Source: Methylococcaceae bacterium (lineage in GTDB: Bacteria > Pseudomonadota > Gammaproteobacteria > Methylococcales > Methylomonadaceae). Taken from it: a DNA stretch of 38,952 bases. Positions 8,116 to 15,264 of this stretch are shown here, one piece after another (the stretch's first letter is position 1; each line of letters starts with the position of its first letter). The notes under the pieces are model-generated. The model searched no databases. It worked only from the letters and a program-made list of their open reading frames with translations, and had not been told where the DNA came from. The stretch spans positions 1 through 38,952 of the forward strand of contig JAKIVF010000016.1 of the NCBI GenBank assembly GCA_021647145.1, written 5' to 3'. The position numbers and the translations under genes were made by a program.

Positions 8116-10023
8116 ATGAGTAAAGTGATTGGAATAGATTTAGGTACAACAAACTCTTGTGTTGCCATTATGGACAGTGGTTCTGCACAAGTAATTGAAA
8201 ATGCAGAAGGTAGCAGAACTACACCTTCCATTGTTGCATATGCAGATAACGAAGTGTTAGTCGGTCAATCAGCCAAGCGTCAGGCGGTGACTAACCCTAA
8301 AAATACTTTGTTTGCAATCAAGCGATTGATTGGTCGCCAGTTTAAGGAAGAAGCAGTACAGAAAGATATTAAATTAGTGCCTTACAAAATTATCAAAGCT
8401 AATAATGGCGATGCTTGGGTGGAGGCTAATGGTAAAAAACTGTCTGCACAGGAAGTGTCTGCCCAGATTTTAAGAAAATTAAAAACGGATGCAGAAGCTT
8501 ATTTAGGAGAAGAAGTTAAAGAAGCGGTAATTACAGTACCTGCCTATTTTAATGATTCTCAGCGTCAGGCAACTAAGGATGCAGGGCGGATTGCAGGTCT
8601 GGAGGTTAAACGAATTATTAATGAGCCTACGGCTGCGGCACTGGCTTATGGGATGGATAAAAGTGGTAAGGATGACCAAAAAATTGTGGTCTATGATCTG
8701 GGTGGCGGTACTTTTGATGTCTCCATTATTGAGATTGCCGAGGTTGATGGTGAGAAGCAGTTTGAAGTGCTGGCAACCAATGGGGATACCTTTTTAGGCG
8801 GTGAAGATTTTGATATGCGTCTAATGGATTTTTTAGTGGATGAGTTTAAAAAAGACAGTGGTGTGGATTTAAATAATGATCCATTGGCACTTCAGAGACT
8901 AAAAGAAGCGGCTGAAAAGGCAAAAATTGAATTATCTTCAACCCAGCAGACGGATATTAATCTGCCGTATGTAACGGCTGATAATTCAGGGCCTAAGCAT
9001 CTCAATATTAAAGTGACACGCGCCAAGCTGGAGTCATTGGTTGATGATTTAGTACAAAGTACATTAAAACCGTGTGAACAAGCATTAAAGGACGCAGGTT
9101 TATCCAATAGTGATATTAATGACGTGATATTAGTGGGTGGACAAACCCGTATGCCGAAAGTGGTTGAGACGGTTAAAAAATTCTTTGGCAAAGAGCCGCG
9201 GAAGGATGTTAATCCTGATGAAGCTGTAGCCGTTGGTGCAGCCATTCAAGCGGCTGTTTTAACGGGGGATGTGAATGATGTGTTGTTACTGGATGTGACT
9301 CCTTTATCACTGGGTATTGAAACCTTAGGCGGGGTCACTACCAAGCTGATTGAGAAAAACACTACGATTCCGACCAAAGCATCAGAGATGTTTTCAACGG
9401 CTGAAGACAATCAGTCTGAAGTGACGGTGCATGTATTGCAAGGTGAACGTGAAATGGCGGCTGACAATAAATCGTTAGGGCGTTTTAATCTAACGGACAT
9501 TCCACCGGCACCCCGTGGAACAGCACAAATTGAAGTCTCATTAGATATTGATGCCAATGGTATTTTAAATGTTTCTGCGAAAGATAAGGTGACTGGAAAA
9601 TCACAATCTATTGTGATTAAGGCCTCCAGTGGTTTATCCGAGGATGAAATCAAACGGATGGTCACTGATGCAGAAGAACATGCAGAAGATGATCGCCAAA
9701 TGCATGAGCTGGTACAGGCTCGTAATCAGGCGGATCAGTTGATTCATTTGACGGAAGTCTCGTTGAAAGAATCGGCAGGCAAGGTGTCTGATACGGATAA
9801 ACAAAGTGTTGAGTCTGCTATTGAGAGTTTGCAGACGGCTGTTAAAGGGGATGATAAGGCCGAAATTGAGCGTTGCCATAAAACTTTGCAAGAGGCTTCA
9901 ACGGCAATGATGAAAGCGGTAACAGAATCGTCAACACAGCAGTCAAGCAGTCATGAAAGTTCATCAAATAATAATGATGATGTATTGGATGCTGAATTTG
10001 AGGAGGTGGATGACCAGAAATAA
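8116..10023 (+). CDS. dnaK: DnaK chaperone (Hsp70)
   Basis: This 635-residue Hsp70 is full length. It begins with the ATPase phosphate-1 loop GIDLGTTNSCVAI and has the DLGGGTFDVS loop near residue 195. The substrate-binding domain starts near 385 (VLLLDVTPLSLGIETLGG), a helical lid follows, and the acidic tail ends EEVDDQK. It folds and protects proteins with DnaJ and GrpE, and hands aggregates to ClpB. A strong ribosome site (AGGAGA) precedes the ATG. Unusually, neither grpE nor dnaJ is next to it; instead it heads a run of envelope stress genes. It may be a second dnaK copy, which this window cannot settle. Confidence 0.97.
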   Translation: MSKVIGIDLGTTNSCVAIMDSGSAQVIENAEGSRTTPSIVAYADNEVLVGQSAKRQAVTNPKNTLFAIKRLIGRQFKEEAVQKDIKLVPYKIIKANNGDAWVEANGKKLSAQEVSAQILRKLKTDAEAYLGEEVKEAVITVPAYFNDSQRQATKDAGRIAGLEVKRIINEPTAAALAYGMDKSGKDDQKIVVYDLGGGTFDVSIIEIAEVDGEKQFEVLATNGDTFLGGEDFDMRLMDFLVDEFKKDSGVDLNNDPLALQRLKEAAEKAKIELSSTQQTDINLPYVTADNSGPKHLNIKVTRAKLESLVDDLVQSTLKPCEQALKDAGLSNSDINDVILVGGQTRMPKVVETVKKFFGKEPRKDVNPDEAVAVGAAIQAAVLTGDVNDVLLLDVTPLSLGIETLGGVTTKLIEKNTTIPTKASEMFSTAEDNQSEVTVHVLQGEREMAADNKSLGRFNLTDIPPAPRGTAQIEVSLDIDANGILNVSAKDKVTGKSQSIVIKASSGLSEDEIKRMVTDAEEHAEDDRQMHELVQARNQADQLIHLTEVSLKESAGKVSDTDKQSVESAIESLQTAVKGDDKAEIERCHKTLQEASTAMMKAVTESSTQQSSSHESSSNNNDDVLDAEFEEVDDQK

Positions 10024-10046
10024 TCTTTAAGTTTTGTATATAAGTC

Positions 10047-10077
10047 GTGGCTTTAATAACCTTTTTATTAAAGTCAC
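10047..10077 (+). terminator. Hairpin between dnaK and yfdX
   Basis: GTGGCTTTAATAA (10047-10059) pairs with TTATTAAAGTCAC (10065-10077) over 13 bp with one wobble pair and a 5-base loop. No T-run follows, so it may slow or trim the transcript rather than end it. Confidence 0.5.
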
Positions 10078-10112
10078 TATCAATATTTTAAATAGTTAAT
10101 CGGAGTTAAAAA

Positions 10113-11027
10113 ATGAAAAAAAAACAATTAGTCAATAGCTTATTAATGGTTGCATTAGTGATTGCACCTTACGCTCAAGCCGCCAATACCACAACGGAAA
10201 AAGGCAAAAACCAGATGAGTGCGGAGCAAACGGAAAAATCGAATGAGGCTGTTAGAGCGCATGAAAAAGAACAGGATGCTCTGTTGGAAACAGTTAACCA
10301 AGGCGTATTGGATGGTTATAAAAAAGTACTGAACGCGATGAAACTGCTTGCCAAAGAAGGAAAAGAAAAAGAGTCCATTAAAGCACTTCAGGAAGCAACA
10401 GGAAAATTTGATATTGCATTAGCAGCAGATCCTTCGCTTAGTTTAGTTCCGATTGATGGGGATGTCTCATTATCAACATTAATCACAACGCCTGCATTGG
10501 TTAAAGAAGAAACTGATGCAGTAATTGGTTTGTTAAAAGAGCATAGGGTTCAAGCTGCACGAGCGGTATTGGAACCTATGAAAGATGAAATGGTGATTAT
10601 CAATGCGTATCTTCCTATGGGAACGTATCCTGATGCGATTAAATTAGCAACTAAGTATTTGGTTGATGGTAAAAAAATAGATGCGCTAGCTACTTTAGAT
10701 ACCACGCTTTCTACTATTGTAGTAAAAAAAGCGATCGTGCCTTTGGCGATTATTCGTACAGAAAGCTTATTAAAAACAGCCTCTGAATTGGATAAAACTA
10801 AAAATAAAACAAAAGCGCATGAGCTGTTAGATGCTGCACATGAGCAATTGGAGATAGCTACTTTATTAGGCTATACCAATAAAGAGTCTAAAGCATACGA
10901 GGAGATGAAAGCTCAAATCAAAGCCATTAAAAAAGAAATTGATGGAAAAAATGTGGTTGAGAAAATGTATGACAAAGTAAGAGCTTCTGTTAAGAATTTA
11001 ATGGGTAAAGAAAAGACCCAAGAATAA
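10113..11027 (+). CDS. yfdX: YfdX-family periplasmic stress protein
   Basis: This 304-residue protein has a signal peptide (basic MKKK start, hydrophobic core, cleavage near AQA-AN at 23) and an all-helical body rich in Lys, Glu and Ala. The middle (about residues 95-240), with segments such as ALAADPSL, AINAYLPMG-like VIINAYLPMG and ATKYLVDGKKIDAL, fits the YfdX family. YfdX proteins are found in acid-stress regulons and in mobile heat-resistance loci, where chaperone-like roles in the periplasm have been proposed. It lies between dnaK and hdeD on the same strand, with a ribosome site (CGGAG) before the ATG. This is longer than typical YfdX because of N- and C-terminal charged extensions. 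Confidence 0.85.
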   Translation: MKKKQLVNSLLMVALVIAPYAQAANTTTEKGKNQMSAEQTEKSNEAVRAHEKEQDALLETVNQGVLDGYKKVLNAMKLLAKEGKEKESIKALQEATGKFDIALAADPSLSLVPIDGDVSLSTLITTPALVKEETDAVIGLLKEHRVQAARAVLEPMKDEMVIINAYLPMGTYPDAIKLATKYLVDGKKIDALATLDTTLSTIVVKKAIVPLAIIRTESLLKTASELDKTKNKTKAHELLDAAHEQLEIATLLGYTNKESKAYEEMKAQIKAIKKEIDGKNVVEKMYDKVRASVKNLMGKEKTQE

Positions 11028-11044
11028 AAAATTTTTGAAGTTCA

Positions 11045-11073
11045 AGGGGCGTATTCATTACAGATATGCCCCT
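11045..11073 (+). terminator. Hairpin between yfdX and hdeD
   Basis: AGGGGCGTAT (11045-11054) pairs with ATATGCCCCT (11064-11073), a 10-bp GC-rich stem with one wobble and a 9-base loop. CTTATTAACTTTT follows. This is a weak intrinsic terminator or a processing hairpin. Confidence 0.5.
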
Positions 11074-11099
11074 CTTATTAACTTTTACAGGACAAGATT

Positions 11100-11705
11100 A
11101 TGAATGATAATTTAACGAAAGAGACTGATTATAGTCGCTCTTTTCTAGTTTTACAGGAACTACCCATCAACTGGAAGTGGATGCTTTTTTTAGGTGTTTT
11201 GATGGTTCTTTTGGGTACACTCGGACTGGTTGCAAGTGGCTTTCTTACCCTAACCAGTATGTTGATGTTTGGAGGCTTTATTTTTGCAGGTGGAATTATA
11301 CAAATGATCCATACTGTCATGGCTAAAGAAAAAGACTGGGGAGGAAAAGTCCAACATATTTTAATTGCTCTTTTATATATTGTCGCAGGACTTATCATCT
11401 TTTGGGATCCATTTGCAACGTCGTTGATTGTAACTATTTTGTTGGCTTCTTTGTTTGCGGTCATAGGGGGTACTAAAATCTGGTACGCCTTTTATTGTAA
11501 AAAACAAGACTGGAAATGGCTGCTCCCGGCATTCTCAGGACTATTAAATCTGGTGTTGACGGCCATCATTATCACTACATTGCCAGAGTCTGCTATATGG
11601 TTAATTGGTTTACTGATTGCCATTGAGATGCTATTTAGTGGTTGGTTCCTTTTATTGCTAGGGTTAAGAATGAGAAAGATAGAAAAAAATGGACAGCCCA
11701 TTTAA
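11100..11705 (+). CDS. hdeD: HdeD-family inner-membrane stress protein
   Basis: This 201-residue protein has six hydrophobic segments arranged as paired helices (first about 28-48, last about 165-190), with an FGG-F-AGGIIQMIHT segment typical of HdeD/DUF308. HdeD is an inner-membrane protein linked to acid resistance at high cell density; its molecular action is not known. Family members also sit in mobile heat-resistance loci beside YfdX, Hsp20 and DegP, as here. A modest ribosome site (AGGAC) precedes the ATG. The C-terminus is short and basic and is predicted to be cytoplasmic. Confidence 0.88.
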   Translation: MNDNLTKETDYSRSFLVLQELPINWKWMLFLGVLMVLLGTLGLVASGFLTLTSMLMFGGFIFAGGIIQMIHTVMAKEKDWGGKVQHILIALLYIVAGLIIFWDPFATSLIVTILLASLFAVIGGTKIWYAFYCKKQDWKWLLPAFSGLLNLVLTAIIITTLPESAIWLIGLLIAIEMLFSGWFLLLLGLRMRKIEKNGQPI

Positions 11706-11717
11706 TGTCTTATTTAT

Positions 11718-11772
11718 AAGAGAGGCTTTAGTTGCATTTTATAAAATATAAGTTGCAACTAAAGCCTCTCTT
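11718..11772 (+). terminator. 19-bp perfect hairpin between hdeD and hsp20
   Basis: Positions 11718-11736 and 11754-11772 are exact complements (arm starting AAGAGAGGCTTTAG) with a 17-base AT-rich loop. No T-run follows the stem. It is the strongest inverted repeat in the cluster and probably separates or stabilises hdeD and hsp20 messages. Confidence 0.7.
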
Positions 11773-11805
11773 CCAAAAATATATTTGATTTTATAGAGGT
11801 GAAAT

Positions 11806-12384
11806 ATGCAAAAATCAATTTTAACAGGCATCGCCGTTATTTTGTTTATCGCGCTTGCGATTCAGACTTATATGTTTTTTCAATTGAAAAACCAGGTTGA
11901 CCAAATGACTACCCAAAAAACAAGTCATCCGTTTCAACTTCCCGGCATGGCTTTTGATGATGAGTTTATGAAAAATGATAACTGGAACCCTTATCAGGAA
12001 ATGCAAAGAATGCAAAATGAAATGGAACAAATGTTTGGTGATTCATTTTCCAGATTTCATTTAAATTCAAATAATGCATTAACCAAATCCCCTCGCTTTG
12101 ATTTAAAAGAAGAATCTGACCGTTATATTGCGACATTGGATATACCGGGAGGAGAGCCTTCTTCCCTTGATGTAAAAATTGAGGAACAGCAATTATTTAT
12201 TTCAATCAAAACAGAACGCTCTAATCAACAGGACGATGATGAAGATAAAAATAAATTCCGCCGACAAGAGCGCTTTAGCGGGACTTATCAGCGTTCAATA
12301 ACGTTGCCTGGTCCTGTAAGACCATCGGCAATGACAAGTAACTATGAGAATGGTGTATTGACTGTTATGTTACCAAAGGAATGA
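11806..12384 (+). CDS. Membrane-anchored small heat-shock protein (Hsp20)
   Basis: This 192-residue protein has an alpha-crystallin domain at about 95-190: PRFDLKEESDRYIATLDIPG starts it, GTYQRSITLPGPV follows, and NGVLTVMLPK closes it. Small Hsps hold unfolding proteins for later refolding. In place of a soluble N-terminal arm it begins with a hydrophobic helix (about 5-26) followed by a polar linker with many Met and Gln. That predicts an inner-membrane anchor with the chaperone domain in the periplasm. The C-terminal IxI/V anchoring motif of classic Hsp20 is absent, as the protein stops at LPKE. A ribosome site (AGAGGTG) precedes the ATG. Its neighbours HdeD and DegP also act at the envelope. 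Confidence 0.88.
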   Translation: MQKSILTGIAVILFIALAIQTYMFFQLKNQVDQMTTQKTSHPFQLPGMAFDDEFMKNDNWNPYQEMQRMQNEMEQMFGDSFSRFHLNSNNALTKSPRFDLKEESDRYIATLDIPGGEPSSLDVKIEEQQLFISIKTERSNQQDDDEDKNKFRRQERFSGTYQRSITLPGPVRPSAMTSNYENGVLTVMLPKE

Positions 12385-12399
12385 AAAGTAAACTTAAAA

Positions 12400-12437
12400 A
12401 AAAGTTTTCCTAAGGAACTTTTCCTGTCTTTTTTTAG
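12400..12437 (+). terminator. Terminator-like hairpin after hsp20
   Basis: AAAGTTTTCC and GGAACTTT form an imperfect stem around TAA, followed by a T-rich stretch ending in seven T's (about 12429-12435). This is the most terminator-like of the cluster's hairpins and lies before degP. Confidence 0.45.
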
Positions 12438-12469
12438 TCATTCTTGTTCAAAATATGGAGACGATTAAT

Positions 12470-13960
12470 ATGAAAAATAAAATAATACGACTACTACTTC
12501 TATCTTGGGTTTTTGCTTTGCCAGCGCATGCCCAAGAGGATGGTATAGAAAACTTACGCAATACCAGTAAGGCCTTTGCATCAGTCGCCCGAAAAGTATC
12601 TCCTTCTGTAGTTTTTATTCAGGTTGAGGCCTCTCAGAAACAGCCAGCGATACAGCAGTTTTCAACCCCCTTCGGGCAAGGTAGTCCATTTGATAATGAT
12701 GATATGCTAAGGCGTTTTTTTGGGGATCAATTTAGAGGTATTCCTCAAGTGCCGGGTCAACAAGCACCAGGACGGCAAGGTGCTCAGCCCAGGCGAAAAA
12801 TGATGGGACAAGGTTCCGGGTTTGTTTTTAAAGTAGATAGTGGGCTTTTATCCGCTGATAAAGCGTATATTATGACTAATAATCATGTGGTTGATCATGC
12901 AGATAAAATTACCATTAAATTTCAAAACGGTAAAGAATATACTGCTAAGGTCAAAGGAACTGACCCTAAGTCTGATGTAGCCGTTCTGGAAATAGAAACG
13001 GATGATGTTCCTGCACTAAAACTAGGGAGTTCATCTCGTCTGGAAGTTGGGGAATGGGTGGTCGCAATAGGCAATCCTTTTGGTTTGAGTCATACATTAA
13101 CGGTCGGTGTTGTTAGTGCTAAAGGTCGTAGCAGTGTTGGTATTAATGATTATGAAAACTTTATTCAAACAGATGCTGCGATAAACCCTGGAAATTCAGG
13201 TGGTCCATTAGTCGATCTGGATGGCAGAGTTATCGGTATGAATACGGCTATTTTTAGTCGGAGTGGCGGCTCTATGGGAATAGGGTTTGCAATCCCTATT
13301 GATTTAGCTAAAAATATTGCTAATCAATTAATCAATACAGGTGAGGTTGTTCGGGGACGAATTGGTGTTGTTATTCAACCATTAACCAGTGAATTAGCTG
13401 ATTCTTTTGGCATAGAGGCAAAACAAGGCATTCTGGTGGCTCAAGTCAGTGATAATTCACCAGCACAACAAGCAGGTATAGAGCAAGGTGATGTTATTAT
13501 TTCTTATCAGGGTAAAAAAGTTGATAATGTAGGGCGATTTAGAAATAGTGTATCTCTAACGACTCCTGGTAGCAAAGAAGATATCGTTGTTTTACGAAAT
13601 GGTAAACGTAAAAATTTGATGATAACTATTGGTAAACAGGATAGTGACCAGCAAATAGCGGCGGGACCCACGCAAAGTGCAGATGAAATTGGGTTGACTG
13701 TACAGTCAGTTACCTCTCTGCTTGCTAAGCAATTTAATATAAAAGCAGGCAACGGAGTTGTGGTTACACAAGTCAAGCCTAATTCTATTGCTGCGATGGC
13801 TGGAATTAAAATAGGTACAGTTATCTTGCAGGCAAACAGAAAACAAATGAAAAACGCAACAGACTTTAAACAGGCAATTAAAGAAAGTGGAAGCAAAAAA
13901 AGTCTAGTCTTACTGGTTAAGGATAATGATTTTCAACGCTTCGTTGTTCTAAAGTGGTAA
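12470..13960 (+). CDS. degP: DegP/HtrA-type periplasmic serine protease
   Basis: This 496-residue secreted protease degrades or holds misfolded envelope proteins. From the ATG at 12470 it has a signal peptide (cleaved near PAHA-Q, about 22) and a trypsin-like domain. The catalytic triad is visible as H139 (TNNHVVDH), D169 (DPKSDVAVLE) and S243 (NPGNSGGPL). Two PDZ domains follow (about 290-385 and 400-490). Start 12470 is preferred over the in-frame ATG at 12455 because GGAG lies 9 bases before it and the signal peptide then begins normally. As the last gene of the chaperone run it matches the position of DegP in heat-resistance loci. Confidence 0.95.
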   Translation: MKNKIIRLLLLSWVFALPAHAQEDGIENLRNTSKAFASVARKVSPSVVFIQVEASQKQPAIQQFSTPFGQGSPFDNDDMLRRFFGDQFRGIPQVPGQQAPGRQGAQPRRKMMGQGSGFVFKVDSGLLSADKAYIMTNNHVVDHADKITIKFQNGKEYTAKVKGTDPKSDVAVLEIETDDVPALKLGSSSRLEVGEWVVAIGNPFGLSHTLTVGVVSAKGRSSVGINDYENFIQTDAAINPGNSGGPLVDLDGRVIGMNTAIFSRSGGSMGIGFAIPIDLAKNIANQLINTGEVVRGRIGVVIQPLTSELADSFGIEAKQGILVAQVSDNSPAQQAGIEQGDVIISYQGKKVDNVGRFRNSVSLTTPGSKEDIVVLRNGKRKNLMITIGKQDSDQQIAAGPTQSADEIGLTVQSVTSLLAKQFNIKAGNGVVVTQVKPNSIAAMAGIKIGTVILQANRKQMKNATDFKQAIKESGSKKSLVLLVKDNDFQRFVVLKW

Positions 13961-13997
13961 TTGGCAGGGTTTAATTATTGCAGGAATAATATAACGC

Positions 13998-14043
13998 CAT
14001 GCGATCACAGTTGTTGATAAAAACTCTCAGCTGTGATCGTATG
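13998..14043 (+). terminator. 13-bp hairpin after degP
   Basis: CATGCGATCACAG (13998-14010) pairs with CTGTGATCGTATG (14031-14043) with one wobble pair and a 20-base loop. No T-run follows. Its place 38 bases after degP suggests the end of the chaperone transcript. The rest of the 13961-14245 gap shows nothing I can name. Confidence 0.45.
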
Positions 14044-14245
14044 AGCTATCTAAATTTTAGTTAATAAACAATATCTTAAATACGTGGTGTGGGTTAGATT
14101 TTCAGGCGTAGATTGATAAAATAACTACATCAAGCCAGACTGTCTTGGCAACTGCAACATGATTCCTACATGGGAACTTATTGTATTTCTGAAGATGTAC
14201 TCTGTACACGATGATTTGGTCATATTATTTTTATGGGGCTTTCTT

Positions 14246-15028
14246 TTATTGGTCTCCGAATAAGTCACCAAGCCCACCTATAACAGAACCTTCACCTTTT
14301 GAGCTCATGCCACTGCTTGCTTGCAACACTCGGTTAGCTAGTCGGGAAAAAGGCAAGCTTTGTAAATATACAGTTCCTGTTCCCTGTAATGTAGCAAGGA
14401 AAAGTCCTTCTCCACCAAAAACCATTGATTTTAAATTACCAGCACGTTCAATACTATAGTCAATACCGGTTGTAAATGCAGCGATACAACCAGTGTCTAC
14501 TCTGAGAATTTCATTGTTTAATTCTCTCTTGATAACTGTACCTCCTATATGAACGAACGCCATGCCATCACCTTTAAGGCGTTGTAAAATAAAACCTTCT
14601 CCACCAAAAAAACCCGTTCCCAGTTTGCGTTGAAAGGAAATAGTAATTTCTGTGCCTAATGCCGCACAAAGAAAGGCGTCTTTTTGGCAGATTAATTCTT
14701 CACCTATCTTGGCCATATCAATAGGAATAATCTTGCCAGGGTAGGGTGCTGCAAAGGCAACTCGTTTTTTTCCTGTACCAATATTAGTGAAATGTGTCAT
14801 AAAAATAGATTCACCTGTCAGAACTCTTTTACCAACATGGATCAAAGAATCAAGAATACCACCCACTGGTTTTGAGCCATCCCCCATTTTTGTTTCAAAT
14901 GAAATTTTATCCTCCATATAATTCATGGCACCAGCTTCTGCAATTACAGTTTCTGATGGATCAAGTTCCACTTCAACAATTTGCATATCATCGCCAAATA
15001 TTTCGTAATCAACTTCATGACATTTCAT
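14246..15028 (-). CDS. TIGR00266/AIM24-family protein
   Basis: This 260-residue protein belongs to the AIM24/TIGR00266 family, trimeric beta-barrel-like proteins found across bacteria and related to mitochondrial AIM24. The family hallmarks are the early EAGAMNYME segment, the FFGGEGFILQRLKGDG block (about 138-153) and the later MVFGGEGLFLATLQGTG block (about 206-222), an internal duplication. The biochemical role is unknown. There is no signal peptide, so it is cytoplasmic or membrane-peripheral. It ends in a Gly-rich tail. It is transcribed convergently with degP and divergently from the glucosidase gene, so it seems to be a single-gene unit. Confidence 0.88.
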   Translation of the reverse strand: MKCHEVDYEIFGDDMQIVEVELDPSETVIAEAGAMNYMEDKISFETKMGDGSKPVGGILDSLIHVGKRVLTGESIFMTHFTNIGTGKKRVAFAAPYPGKIIPIDMAKIGEELICQKDAFLCAALGTEITISFQRKLGTGFFGGEGFILQRLKGDGMAFVHIGGTVIKRELNNEILRVDTGCIAAFTTGIDYSIERAGNLKSMVFGGEGLFLATLQGTGTVYLQSLPFSRLANRVLQASSGMSSKGEGSVIGGLGDLFGDQ

Positions 15029-15264
15029 GTTTGTTCTCCAAATTATAAAAGGAAATTATGACCATTATAATACTATAAATCTCATGGTTCCCGAATGTGT
15101 GTTTCTATCAATTGAGTATCTCCGATAGACTCAGGTACTGAAAAGTTGGGAGCTGTTAACCGAACCTACTCTTTTCATCAATTAAGATTTTTTTTGAATG
15201 AGAAGGAACTTTTACATATGTTTGCAGCCAATATTGGTTTTCTAGAGGTTTGTAAATAATAAAA
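15029..15264. other. Divergent spacer, AIM24 gene / GH3 gene
   Basis: The gap must hold promoters for both divergent genes. TGAAAAG (15139-15145) and CTTTTCA (15171-15177) form a 7-bp inverted repeat, with GTTAACCGAACC in between, a possible regulator site. No promoter could be assigned with confidence. Confidence 0.3.

Noticed and set aside
14211..14459. Plus-strand 82-codon frame overlapping the AIM24-family gene
   Set aside because: It is antisense to a clear family member and has no start context or domain.
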